Below, one piece after another: positions 18,337-29,751 of a stretch of DNA of 64,000 nt. The translations under genes and the position numbers were made by a program. Source of the stretch: Owenia fusiformis (lineage: Eukaryota; Annelida; Polychaeta; Sabellida; Oweniidae); the NCBI GenBank assembly GCA_903813345.2, contig CAIIXF020000003.1, positions 22,146,931 to 22,210,930 of the forward strand, written 5' to 3'. The number at the start of each line of letters is the position of its first letter. Position 1 is the stretch's first letter. Under the pieces are notes generated by a model. It saw nothing but the letters and a program-made list of their open reading frames with translations, ran no database searches and was not told where the DNA came from.

Positions 18337-18940
18337 GTTACGCGGTATATGGCATACATTCATGGTTGTGCGGTATTTGTGATACGGGTGAATATGCCAT
18401 ACTCACCTGCGGTATATGGCATATCCCGCAGGTGAGTATGCGATATTCCGCAGTGAATATGCGACACATTGATTTCAGTGAATACCCGATACTCACCTGC
18501 GGAATATGTCATACTCACTTGCGGAATATGCCATATACCGCAGGTGAATATGACATATACCGCAGGTGAAAACGTGATACAAAAAGCCTTGATTTGATTG
18601 GTTGCGAGAATCGACTCTAAATGTAAAACTACGCTGTATTACCATTATAGTTAGTGCGTCGAGTACTAATATATGAATCCTGGATGCGAGATTGGTGACT
18701 GATACTTCTGCTAAGTTAATATATACACAGTACTGATGATTCAGTAATCATTACAATAATTAATAACGTTTTACTATTTCGTTCAATCGATGCAATTAAC
18801 AATTGCGTACTTCCGTATCACGTTCTCATTGGTTAGTTTGTATGCCATATACCGCAGGTGAATCTGTCATACACCGCAAGTGAATATGCCATATTCGTTG
18901 CGGAATATGACATATTTTTGTATCGTGTTTACCGCGTAAT
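18337..18940. mobile_element. 604-bp hAT-like non-autonomous element
   Basis: An exact 8-bp direct repeat ATAGGTGT flanks it (18329-18336 and 18941-18948). The ends are inverted around RTTACGCGGTAWA. The interior carries many copies, in both orientations, of a word like ATACCGCAGGTGAATATG. An 8-bp target duplication is typical of hAT transposons. No transposase is present. Confidence 0.8.
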
Positions 18941-19505
18941 ATAGGTGTACTAGGAATATGGGCTTAACTACTCTATTGTTCTATATAACTCTGTTGTTCT
19001 TTATTGTTCTGTAGCGGGGTGTTTTGAAGATTGATTGATTAACATGGTGCTCAATGTAAACTTGCACATTTTTGAGGTCTACTATTAACAAATGGGGCCA
19101 CTTTCAACGTCACTTCGGAAGATATCAAAAATATTTGTATTAATGATGCTTTAATCAAAAATGGTTTATTTATAGAATAGAAAAATGGTTTATTTATATA
19201 ATGTGCAATTGAATTGCTAACTGACTCCACTATACACTGCTAATAAGAAACATTGCATTGAGTTTTTAAACAGCTTCTTGTGGCATTTTATCCCACATCT
19301 TCTTGTGGTTAATGTTTGGTGTTGTTGAATAGTTTTTCACGATTTTTTGCCATAATAGCCTGTGTCATACCCGAAGAGGTCTTCAGTAACTCTTTTGATT
19401 CGAGTCTAGCTACGAGATCCTGTGACCCCCCCCCCCCCTCTACTTGACTACACACCTTCTCACCCTTGTTGAAGTAGAGGATCACAAGGGCTTGTAGCCA
19501 GACTA

Positions 19506-19511
19506 TTTATT
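19506..19511 (-). promoter_or_regulatory. Poly(A) signal of GABARAPL2 copy 2
   Basis: AATAAA on the minus strand, starting about 18 nt beyond the stop codon at 19529-19531. Confidence 0.45.
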
Positions 19512-19528
19512 GGTTCCTCCTTTGCAAA

Positions 19529-22526
19529 TTATTCTTCTCCGCTATAAGTGATATATAGGAATCCATCTTTATATTTGTATTCCTCGTATATCACATCCAT
19601 TGTAGAACTGGAAACAAAAATTAGATTTTCCCTTAGATTTTTATCATTTTAGGTCAAAATAAATAAACAAGCCAAAATTCTTTAAAAATGTGACCTAAAA
19701 TGCTTGGTCTGGAGATTAACATTTTCATCAAACAAATGTCACGAAACGTGCGATAACGACCAGTCTAATAATTTAAAGTGACTTTTAAAGACATAAGAAG
19801 CTAAGATGAGGGATTACAAGAAATACTCCCCAAGAAAACAGTTAGGATGGGTTCAGGTGCCAAAAACAGCTGATTTATGGATATATATCGTTTTGAAAAT
19901 TGGAAGCAAGAACATTTTTTGGAGGCCATGTTTTTTCTACTGTCATGACAGGAAATAGATTATCAAAACGAAAACTTAATTAACATCATTAATTCTTGGC
20001 ATAGATTAGTTACTCAGTTATGTATTTTAATATTTTTAGCATGATTATTGACTATTTTTATTAATTGTAATGTTGTGGAAAAAATATTTTCAAAAATTAA
20101 CAATTAATATAACTGAAAATTACTCCTCTTGTTCAAGCAAAAGTCACACTCTTCTAGGTTCGAATCCCGGCCTTGGCAAATCTTTCTTTTTTCTTTATTT
20201 CGTAGCCTGAGTCACTATATATTTTTTATCTCATTTTTATTTATCACAGTGTCATATTTATTACTTTTTGGGGTTTTGTAATATAGATAAAATGTCTGTG
20301 TGTGGCTTTAACTAATGACTCGGTCATATTTGAACTTCATTGAAATTTTGAACCGTATGACAACCATAGCTTCTCGAAATCGTGATTAATATGCAGCATA
20401 AAATAAAGGGAAAAGAAGTAAGATGACGATTTTCTATATCGATTTTGCGAAGTTATGGTCGCCGCATGTGTGACCGGTTTAAGGCGTACTGTAGCAAGAT
20501 CTCTTGACACGGATGTCTAATTACATTCATCCTAAAGTCTTGGAACTAAGATAATTCTAAAGATCTGAATTTTAAGTTGCTTATCATGATCTAAAATTGG
20601 TGATACAATGAGAAAATAGGAATAAGACGAAGTGCATCACACACCTTGTTGTTGGAAGAGCTGCGTCGTTTGCAAAAAAGTACATGGGACTCGTGGGGGG
20701 CAGTGAGATTCTTTGTCTGATGATATATATAAACTGTGGTAGAGTTAAGTGTCTGGGTACCAGTAATTTGTGTCTGTCAATATCCTGAATCGTCGATTTA
20801 GGAGCCGTTTTTATAATTAGCTGCAAAAACATATGTACGATAGTAAAGATAATTTTATTTAACGTGAATGAATTAACTATAACGCATATCAAAATCTAAA
20901 AAATGGTACGTCCCATAAATATCAAAATTATATATATGCATATGGGATAATCAAAACCTATGGAAAAGATGAATAACTGGCCCCGGGGAATATTGGCATT
21001 AATGATATCTAAGACACTTCAAGATGTCGTTCTGTTTGATTGCTAACCAAAAAAGTTTCAGTTTTAAGCGACATTTGATTATTAGGGAATTTTTTTATTT
21101 TATTGCTGAGAAATTAGGTATTTCTTAGTACAAATGTCAAAATCTAGGCCAATCTTGGCATTTTCCCTCCAAATGAGGCTTTTTATCACTTGTCTTATTT
21201 CAATAATGTTGTAGTGTTGTAAACCTGATTCGATTACCTCTTCAGAAAAGTATTGGTTTTTCTATTAAGTAGTTTGACAAAGGTGAATCTAGGTCAACGT
21301 GACCTAGGGGATGTAAATTGTTGACGTAACGTAGTGACGTAGACTGATGCAGTTTTGGGTGGTGTAGGCTGTAGCCGTAAGGGTTTTCCGTTGTGTGAGT
21401 TCCTCGTTCTACGTAAAGTACCAGTCATCATAGATTATACTTTATATAGTAATAAGTTGATACTTTATCAAGTAATAAATTCTTTATCAAGTATTATACT
21501 TTATCAATTACTACGATGAGGTAAAGAAATGAGAAACACTTACTGGGATCTTATCTGGGTATTTAGCCCTGAGCGCTGCTGATTCATTGTATCTTACTTC
21601 TGAAAAATATTCATCAATTAAATAAAGCAACTATTAGATAAAATCCAAACTGCTAGCTCTCTTTGATGACACTAAATTACTAGTACCCATCTAGAGCTGT
21701 AATCCCCATACACTTTGAGTTTCACTTTAGGCAATTTTATTACATAAAAATTATTTTCTCGAATGTTTTTTACCGGGAATTTATTTAGAAGTACCCACAT
21801 AGAACGGCCATGGCCTACTTAAAAAGAGAAGTCTCGGTTTGGAGAAAAATCTAATGGGCTAATAATTTTATTTTTGAAAAATATCGTCAAATACTCGGGA
21901 ACAAGTTATTCAGTATTTAGCCTGTAGCTAAATACTTAAATCCACCCTTACCCTTTCAAACGTTTACATTGATTTTAATTTCACTGTTTTATTAACGTTT
22001 GATTTATCTGTCACGCTATATTTTGCTCTTTTGGAATTTTACCTCAATTGAAGGAGCAATGTAGAAACCAGAGGGGTTCGCTATAAGTCCTATACAAAAA
22101 TTTGTCTCTCTAAAATATAAGTTTTTGAAAATAGCATCAATTTTTTCTTAGTCACGTGTGAAACAAAGACTTCAATTCTTCCAGGATCACTAGGTCCACT
22201 CCTAATCTGTTTACATAAATTTTATTACCACCTTCCATTGCCTATTAAAAAGCTAAATTGTATGAAAACAGCTCATAATTTTGCCCCCTGAGGTACCCAC
22301 TGTCAAGTTTCATAAGAGCTATCTGCATAAATCTTTCTTAGAATAATTAAGAATAGTTGATTAGTGTTATGTCTATGTTTGTCATGTACAAAAATAAGAA
22401 AATCAAAAATTTCAATTAATTAAAATTTTATAACTTTCAGGTGGATGAGGACCATTGCCTCCGGCCTACAAAGCAGTAAAAGTCAGACTTACTAAATGAA
22501 TGTTGTTCTCTAAACCTCCACTTCAT
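19529..22526 (-). CDS. GABARAPL2: GABARAPL2/GATE-16-like ATG8-family protein, copy 2, C-terminus truncated
   Basis: Four exons (22493-22526, 21544-21599, 20645-20820, 19529-19607) splice in frame to 114 aa with the same phases as copy 1. Family motifs remain: MKWRFREQHSF, KYPDKIP, STIQDID, LLVPRHL, QFIYIIRQRI and DGFLYITYSGE. It carries one extra residue in exon 3 (ANDAALPTT) and changed surface residues in the usual docking region (KRKYLVP has become RHKLLVP). It stops at TAA after SGEE, before the position of the conjugation glycine. The codons after the stop still read Phe-Ala-Lys as in copy 1, so the glycine loss probably predates this duplication. It is either a fast-evolving gene or a young pseudogene; intact splice sites argue that it can still be expressed. 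A hydrophobic leader like that of copy 1 precedes it. Confidence 0.8.
20145..20190 (+). repeat. tRNA 3'-half-like sequence
   Basis: GGTTCGAATCCCGGCCTTGGCA is followed by a T-rich run, resembling a T-arm with B box plus acceptor strand. No D-arm or anticodon arm is found upstream, so it is a tRNA or SINE fragment, not a working tRNA gene. Confidence 0.4.
21701..21886. repeat. 186-bp direct duplicate, copy a
   Basis: Nearly identical to 23066-23250 (shared words include TTTGAGTTTCACTTTAGGC). It lies in intron 1 of GABARAPL2 copy 2; the partner is 5' of that gene. Confidence 0.85.
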
Positions 22527-22628
22527 TCCCTGTGTTGATCCAATGAAGACTATGATTACAAGCAACATTGATAATTTAAGTTTGAAATTCGGAAGTTTCC
22601 CTTTTACCAACATTGCAATCTTGTTCAT
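22527..22628 (-). other. In-frame 34-codon hydrophobic leader upstream of GABARAPL2 copy 2
   Basis: It reads MNKIAMLVKGKLPNFKLKLS then MLLVIIVFIGSTQG in frame into the usual ATG. A TAA stop and an ATG lie just before it (around 22629-22643). It differs from the copy 1 leader at five residues, mostly hydrophobic swaps. Confidence 0.4.
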
Positions 22629-22929
22629 CGCGGTTTTCATTTATATGTACGGCCTTGAAAATGAAGTTCGTATTAACGTAAAACAGGTATACATCTGTGG
22701 GTGATATAGGGTGATCTAAAATATGCAGCCCATGAACTAAATTACGAACATTTTTTTTGTTGACAAGAGTGATTTTTTTCTACAACTGTCTCGACCTGGC
22801 AAAGACACGTTTGATTTAATAAACACAGTGTGGTATCTCAAGATTGGTCCGCTAAGGAGATCGAGTTATCTATTTACGTTCATTTATTTCAACTTTCGAT
22901 ACACTTTTTAACAGTTAAAGTCCTCCGTG

Positions 22930-24100
22930 CATGATGATGATGGTGATGAAAGACTATTTCATCCAACTTACACTAAAACATTTAGAACATTTAATGTAAA
23001 CTGTTTTAACAAACTTCCAAAAACATTTAATCAACTAATTCCCAAACCACCCAATTTCAAAGACTTAATCCCCATACACTTTGAGTTTCACTTTAGGCAA
23101 TTTTATTACATAAAAATTGTTTTCTCGAATGCTTTTTACCGGGAATTCATTTAGAAGTACCCACATAGAACGGCAATGTCCTACTTAAAAAGACAAGTCT
23201 CGGTTTGGAGAAAAATCTAATGGGCTAATAATTTTATTTTTGAAAAATATAGAAATAACACCCAACCCAAATTATATATATTCAAAAGAGAACATTTAAA
23301 TCTACGATGTGTAAAACTATCAAAATTATCCAAAGCAGGCGTAATGTGCAGTTGACTGATGAACTTCGTTTTGTCAAATTGCAGAATTGCCATTGGTCCA
23401 TTTATAGGACTACCTATCTGCTTTCACCACGTATTAAACACCCTATCAAGACAAGACAATACAGTGTATTCCATCAATATTGACGAGTCCAAAATTAGAG
23501 GGCTGCATTTTGGGTCAGCCTGTATGTGCCAGCATATGTCCACCTCCTGGCAACTACTGCTAATAATCATTAAATTGATGAAAACCCGCATCTTATGTAC
23601 GCCGTCTAATCTCATGATTTTACACAGATGAAAATTTCCCTTAATTATCGTAGTTTTTCACATATGTTGAAATTACATTATTTGATATCATAAAAAGTTG
23701 TTGTTACACCTATATCAGAAATTTGTAATTTTTGTGACCTTAACGAAAGAGATAGTGTTAAGCATTTCCTGATTACCTGTCCAGCTTTTACGAATGTCAG
23801 AAAACCCTTACTCAATATAGCAAGGGGAAATCTAAATGTAATGAACGATGATTTTACTCTTAAAGTGATTTTAGGAATTGTATACAATGATGATAAGGAG
23901 ACCTTGCTACTTATAGCGATGCACGTGTACGAGTTGCACAGGCATAGACAATTACTCTTGGGTAAAGATTAATTATCCTTTATCATATAACACATAATTT
24001 TTAATATGTTTTAATTATCTTACTTAAAGTCCATTATATGTTAAGCCTATGAATGTAACTCTCTTTTATTTAAGAGGTAAATAAATTATACATACATACA
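22930..24100 (+). pseudogene. LINE ORF2 C-terminal relic with a tailed 3' end
   Basis: The segment 22950-23050 (CFNKLPKTFNQLIPKPPNF) and 23240-23340 resemble the RT C-terminal region. The segment 23695-23972 ends the protein, with the CNFCDLNERDSVKHFLITC zinc knuckle and a stop. The tail has a TACA microsatellite (about 24085-24100). The 186-bp duplicate (23066-23250) and another insert (23340-23670) interrupt it. Confidence 0.6.
23066..23250. repeat. 186-bp direct duplicate, copy b
   Basis: Partner of 21701-21886, differing at only a few positions. Confidence 0.85.
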
Positions 24101-24387
24101 TTACACATTTGTTACTGAAAAAAGGAGATAAAGAAAGCAACTTAGTGTAACATTTTTCGATATTTTCAGTCCAATTCCGCCTTACTCTCACTAGTGTAGA
24201 TTATTAGACTAACGTGTATAGGGGGGGGGGGTTAAGATGACATAGTAATGGTGTGAGTTTAAGCTTGCAATGTTTTTCACAACCTAAACGTGAACGGAAA
24301 ATATTTATGCGATGCATTTGAATGGGCGATTGATCATACGTATAGGTTGGTGTTTCGATTTTATATGCAAGCTTAAACTCCCCATTA

Positions 24388-25077
24388 AGCTACGTTCACC
24401 CCAACGGCGAATGGCACGCTTTAAATCGGCGAGCAAAGCGGCACCAAAGCATGGCGCTTTGAGGGACTTGTAAAAGCGGCACCAAAGCGTTCACACCAAC
24501 GGCGCTTTGATGGCGCTTTAAAGTTGCTTGTAAGCGGCACCAAAGCGTAACAAAGCTTGATTAAAGCGTCGGGGTCGTAATAGGTCGTAGAAAAGCTCGA
24601 AGTAAAGCAGGATGTTCGGCAAGAGCACCCAAATTTTTTAAACTGTTTTAAGTAGTTTGACTTAAAACAGTTTAAGTCAAACTTATTGATTAAAGCGCCG
24701 AGAGCGTATCAAAGCTTAACAAAACGTAACAAAGCTCAGCAAAGCTTGACCCAAAGCGTAGGAAAGCTTAACAGAGCTTGGTTCAAAGCGGGGACCCCAG
24801 TCTCTTTACGGTCTGTTACCACTTGACACGCTTTGCTTCTAAGATGTCTCAAGCTTTGCTACGATCTGGCATGAAGATCTGACACGAGGTCTGACGCTTT
24901 CATCAATATCTGACACTGCCGTTGGTGTGAAAGTAGCTTTAAAAATGTTTGGCGCTCTTGCCGAATATCCCGCTTTACTCCGAGCTTTTCTAAGACCTAT
25001 TACGCTTTGTTACGCTTTGGTGCCGCTTACAAGCAACTTTAAAACGCCATCAAAGCGCCGTTGGTGTGAACGTAGCT
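24388..25077. mobile_element. 690-bp Harbinger-like element rich in AAAGCG words
   Basis: The ends AGCTACGTTCACNCCAACGG are inverted and flanked by TTA on both sides (24385-24387 and 25078-25080), as expected for PIF/Harbinger. The interior carries dozens of AAAGCG, AAAGCTT and GGCACCAAAGCG words. No transposase is present. Confidence 0.8.
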
Positions 25078-25261
25078 TTAGTAAACAACTGTAACTTGTT
25101 GTTTACTACAAGTGACATCTATAAGATGCAGACAAATTCTATGCTTTATTTGACACAGCCGACTGTTTCAAATGAACGTTCGGGATAATATGCATATTAT
25201 ATGGGCACAAAGAAAATTGTATATTTAAAACAAGTGTTTTGACTGGTCACTGCTGACTAAT

Positions 25262-25390
25262 CTCACTGGCCTCCATCAGTGACAATATCTTTAAAATCAA
25301 CCATAGGGTATTCCATCGAAAGGAAATTTGTATTTGGTGCTCCATCTAGGCATAGCCGGATGGTTGTTGTTTTACAGGCAGTATTATATG
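25262..25390 (-). pseudogene. Fragment of a GT61-like glycosyltransferase gene
   Basis: On the minus strand, ACAACCATC...TATGCCT...GATGGAGCACCAAATAC aligns with the coding stretch around 29100-29145 of the intact gene (the AMPGWSTKYKVPL region, residues 152-164). The match covers only about 60 bp and the frame is broken. Confidence 0.6.
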
Positions 25391-25489
25391 CAGTTTTAAG
25401 ATAAGAATTTGAAAAAATCAATGACATCATCAACTTCATCATCAGATGAAGTTCATGCACAAGAATATTGCATATCTTGTCAATGAAAT

Positions 25490-25760
25490 GGTAAATGAAA
25501 AGAAATATAACTCGATTCGTGTATTTCCTGAAAAAAATCATTTGAAATATTTCTGCGCTTAGCCCCACATAACAGAAAACCTTGATGGATAGCTGTCATT
25601 TTATAAGAATTGGATGTTTCCCAATGTACTGGCATGGGAATCTGCAAGTTTTTCAAAAAATTCATTTGAAGTAATGGACCTGTCTTTTCTATATTGAGCT
25701 CAACAGTACTTTTCCTTGACCTATTTGTTTTCTTAACAGACTCCAAAAAGGATTAACGTA
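25490..25760. repeat. Partial copy of the 27124-28035 foldback arm
   Basis: Aligns with 27700-27860 (GAATTGGATGTTTCCCAATGT and ATGAAATGGTAAA words). Confidence 0.7.
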
Positions 25761-25879
25761 CATGAAAAACGTGTCAGCGTTAACGTCATCTATAGTTTAT
25801 TAGCTAATTATCTGATATCACTGTATTAATTACATGTACATGTAAATATGTTTGTAAAAAGTACTACCCTGTTTAACTA

Positions 25880-27100
25880 CAGGCAAATAAAGTAATAATA
25901 AATTGGTTCACTTCCTACTTAGAAAACAGAAAACAGATCACTTGCTACAATAACAGTTATTCAAATCAAGATATTATTAAATGTGGTGTACCTCAAGGAT
26001 CTATCCTTGGACCGACTTTGTTTTTGATGTATATTAATGATATAACTTCAACCTCAAATCTTATCAAATTTGTATTATATGCAGATGATACTAATTTACT
26101 TATATCTAATCGTAATATGGATGAACTAGTTAGACTATTAAACAAAGAACTGCAAACAATTAATCAATGGTTTAAAGCTAACAAACTATCTCTTAACTTA
26201 GATAAAACTAATTTTTACTCCTGGTAGAAATTTAATCCATGACATAAATATACATATTGACAATGTGCCAATAAAAAGAGAAAGTAGTGTTAATTTTCTT
26301 GGAGTATTTATTGACGAAAAGTTAAACTGGAAAAAGCATATTCAGCATATTACTATTAAGATATCAAGAATAACAGGCATTCTCTATAAAGTAAGAGACA
26401 TCCTTGATCATGACTCGAAGCTTAAAGTATATCATTCATTAATCCTTTCTCAAATTAACTATTGCAATATCATTTGGGGTCACGTAAAAAAGAACATACT
26501 TACACCAATACATCTTATTCAAAAGAAATGTATTAGATTAATTACAAATTCACATTTTAGAGAGCACACTGCCCCTTTATTCAAAAGAGAAAACATTTTG
26601 ACAATTTTTGATATTTATCATTTAAATGTTGCTGCATTTGTATATAGATGCTTAAACATACCATCTGGCTTTCCTATATACATTTTTAAAGACTATTTTA
26701 AAATTTCCCAACATGGCCATGACATAAGATCTAAACACCTTTTAGTCCAACCTAAATACCGCATTAAGTTTGGGTGGGACTCACTTAAATATATTGGACC
26801 ATCATATCATAATAAACTACCTAATGAAATTAAGCACAGTGTCAGTACAGTTAAATTCAAGGCAGCACTTAAACATCATATTACATCAACTTATTAATTT
26901 ATATGTAACTCTAGCAGACTCTACCATCTCACTTTTCCTGCATTCCTGCACTTCATTAAAATAATTGTATTTACAAATATTGACTTTTGATCCTTGAACT
27001 ACAATATACGCTTTGCGTCAGATTGTATAATATGATAACTATATGTAACATGTTAAAAATTGGAATAAACTTTAACTTAAACTTAAAACTTAATAATACA
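25880..27100 (+). pseudogene. 5'-truncated CR1/Jockey-type LINE, reverse transcriptase C-terminal half
   Basis: It starts inside the RT domain (VIINWFTSYLENRK), passes GVPQGSILGPTLFLMYIND and LYADDTNLL, breaks by frameshift near 26220-26260, and resumes with VNFLGVFIDEKLNWKKHI to a stop at 26895-26897. The 3' end is AT-rich with a repeated AACTTAAA tail. Motif residues are kept where present, so it is younger than the first LINE but dead by truncation and frameshift. Confidence 0.85.
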
Positions 27101-27123
27101 AAGCTTATGCCTTACAGAACAAT

Positions 27124-28035
27124 CAGGGGGGAGAAACACGTCCAGTATTTTCGTCTGGTACAAACCGAGATACTGGACGCAGACTTCCATTTTTGATAGA
27201 GGTAGGTGTGATTTTACTCCGTAGCCTGTGATTGTTTTACAGTGTGTCCTTACCTAAAATCAGGCTCATCAGATTCTCAGTACATTGGGGAACACAAAGT
27301 TCTTATAAAATGACAGTCATTCATCTAGATTTTTTGTAATGTGGGGTTAAGCACAGAAATACTTTGATATTTTCCCAGGAAATACTAGAATTGAGTCAGA
27401 TTTCTTTTTATTTACCATTTCATTGGCAAGATATGCAATTTTTGTGTATGAAATAATAATACAGCTTCCAGTCGGCAAATTTAGCTTTGAAATGATCGAA
27501 AATTGAAAAATGACGGAATTTAAAGAAATACCGGACGAAATGAAAATGTACTGGACGCAAGCCATCCGGTATTAACAGGCTGGCGTCCAGTGCATTTTTT
27601 ATTTCGTCCAGTATTTCTAAAATTTCGTCATTTTTTATCGATCACTTTTAAGCTGCAGATTGGAGTCTGTATTGTTAGTTCATACACAAGAAAATTGCAT
27701 ATCTTGTCAATGAAATGGTAAAAAAAAATATATATATAACTCGATTCGTGTATTTTCTGAAAAAAATCAAAATATTTCTGTGCTTAACCCCACATAACAG
27801 AAAAACTTGATGGATATCTGTCATTTCATAAGAATTGGATGTTTCCCAATGTACTGGGAATCTGATGAGTCTGGTTTTAGGCCCGGGTTTTTAGGTAATG
27901 ACATACTGTATAAACGATCACAGGCTACCGAGTAAAATTACACATGCCTCTCTCTGGAACAAAAATGGAGGTCTGCGTCCAGTATTTCCAGTAGCTGTAC
28001 CAGACGACAACATTGGACGCGTTTCTATCCCTTGA
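27124..28035. repeat. 910-bp palindromic foldback element
   Basis: Two arms of about 440 bp meet near 27575. The outer ends share GAAACRCGTCCA and CGTCTGGTAC in opposite orientation; the centre is GC-richer, with GTCCAGT on both sides. No gene is present. Confidence 0.8.
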
Positions 28036-28111
28036 CAATGATAAAATGATCTTACGCTGGTTCAGCAAACACGCGGGGATTCCCCCAAGGATTAGGTTTG
28101 CACTCTGCCTC

Positions 28112-29590
28112 CTACGGTAGGATATTATGCACAATTTTGTGAACATAGAATCGAACAGCTTCCTTCACTTCATTGACATCAACATTCAGTTTAGCTGGAC
28201 AACCGGACTTAGAGGATATACCATGATAATGATGTCCTAAATACAACCCTAGTGATCTGTAGCATAGATTAATATGAGGTTTGTTACACACTACCTCGAT
28301 CATAACTAAACCTGGCTTAGAAAATATAGTGTTGGATAAACCAGCCCCGTGGGGAGCAACTACAAGTCGAGCTTGGTGAAATAGTTTCATGGTATCTTTA
28401 AACGGTGGAAGGTTGTTGTCTGCGAATACTACAAAGGACATGTTATTTTCCTTGGCTATGTCTGACAGAAATGAAGCTATTTGATCATGCTGAACTAACA
28501 CTCGATGCTTAGTCCTTTTTATTAATACAATATAGTTTTTAGGTGGTGCTTCTTGAGGTATGTATTTCCTCAATTCCAACGAGATTTGCGATACTTTCGG
28601 TTGTGTTGATGCCAGGGCGATGTTTGCGCCTTCAGGGAAATAAACTATTTCAGAGATTATTGGTTTCGAATCACACACAACGAGATCAGAAACATTTCTC
28701 GAGGGAAATAGAATTTGGAGTGTTGAGAACATAAAGGCGCTGCATGCCACGTGCAATTTAACTTCTCTGTTATTTTCTATAAAGCTTATATATCGAAACA
28801 ATCTGGAAACAGATTCTACCATGGCGTGATAAAATCCATATGACCAATATTCTGATATTACAAATACTTCTCGATAACGAGGCAATTTGTTTAAATTGTT
28901 TTGGATGTTTTTTGCGAAGTGAGTTTTTGAAGCTTTTATTTCTCCAGGTCTTGTATCTAGGCAACTGATTGGTATCACGTGCAACCCGCCAGTGAACACA
29001 ACGCCATCTTTTGAAACGATTGCATTTTCTATAATATGTATGAAACTCGAGATGGAAAGCCATTGATATGGTAACCTGTCCCCATTGAGTGTTCTGTCGA
29101 GAGGAACTTTGTATTTGGTGCTCCATCCAGGCATAGCGATGGTTGTAGTGGAGTGCTCCATGTCTTCATGACACGGCCCAGAGAATCCAACGTCTACTTT
29201 ATACCCGGCAATTTCGGTGCAAAATGATCTGCTTCCTGTCCACTGATACGCCCGAGCGCTGTCATTATTTGTGGAATGAAAAAGTAGAGTTTTTATGTTC
29301 GACTGGTTTCCAATGTACATAAAATATTCCTCGTGCCTCGATGAAACACTTTTTAAAGTCGTGCTCATATTTGGGGGGATTTGGTAATCAGGTATCTTCT
29401 TAATTTCTTTTCTATATTGGTCCAAATGTTCTTTAATAGCATAAGGTTCGTCCTTTATTATTTTGAAATGTGAGAACCAATTATTCATTTGTCTATTTCT
29501 GAAAATCCATTTTAAGTTGTATATCATGGATGATGTCATTAGTATCACAGCACAAATAACCAGAAGTAGAATTCGTTTAAGTATCCTCAT
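28112..29590 (-). CDS. GT61-family glycosyltransferase, type II membrane protein
   Basis: A single intronless frame of 492 aa. A short basic N-terminus (MRILKR) precedes a membrane anchor at about residues 7-25, so the catalytic part should face the Golgi or ER lumen. The GT61 (DUF563) signature is clear: a WSYGFYHAMVES block (249-260) corresponding to the family W..FYH..VE region, an LIKRTKHRVL strand, and VVAPHGAGLSNTIFSKPG (about 410-427). The family includes EOGT, POMGNT2 and plant xylosyltransferases, which add GlcNAc or xylose to proteins or glycans. I cannot assign the substrate, and there is no KDEL-type end as in EOGT. Being intronless in an intron-rich genome suggests a retrocopy or a lineage-specific expansion; a fragment of a relative lies at 25262-25390. 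No stops or frameshifts are present. Confidence 0.88.
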   Translation of the reverse strand: MRILKRILLLVICAVILMTSSMIYNLKWIFRNRQMNNWFSHFKIIKDEPYAIKEHLDQYRKEIKKIPDYQIPPNMSTTLKSVSSRHEEYFMYIGNQSNIKTLLFHSTNNDSARAYQWTGSRSFCTEIAGYKVDVGFSGPCHEDMEHSTTTIAMPGWSTKYKVPLDRTLNGDRLPYQWLSISSFIHIIENAIVSKDGVVFTGGLHVIPISCLDTRPGEIKASKTHFAKNIQNNLNKLPRYREVFVISEYWSYGFYHAMVESVSRLFRYISFIENNREVKLHVACSAFMFSTLQILFPSRNVSDLVVCDSKPIISEIVYFPEGANIALASTQPKVSQISLELRKYIPQEAPPKNYIVLIKRTKHRVLVQHDQIASFLSDIAKENNMSFVVFADNNLPPFKDTMKLFHQARLVVAPHGAGLSNTIFSKPGLVMIEVVCNKPHINLCYRSLGLYLGHHYHGISSKSGCPAKLNVDVNEVKEAVRFYVHKIVHNILP

Positions 29591-29751
29591 TTTAATTTCT
29601 TCCTATTATAGATACCTACATTGGGATGGATGAAATACTAACTGCTCGTAGACCACTTAGGGTCCTGGAAAGGCCAGAAACAGCTGAAAAGAAAAGATGT
29701 CTATTTTAATTATCATTCTTGCATGCACTTTTGATTAATTATAGGATATCC

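Noticed and set aside
20145-20190. Functional tRNA gene
   Set aside because: Only the 3' half is tRNA-like; no D-arm, anticodon arm or 5' acceptor strand fits.
24224-24235. Poly-G run and the poly-C runs at 19426, 38891, 50092 and 62518 as functional signals
   Set aside because: They are homopolymers at repeat edges and may vary or be sequencing artefacts.
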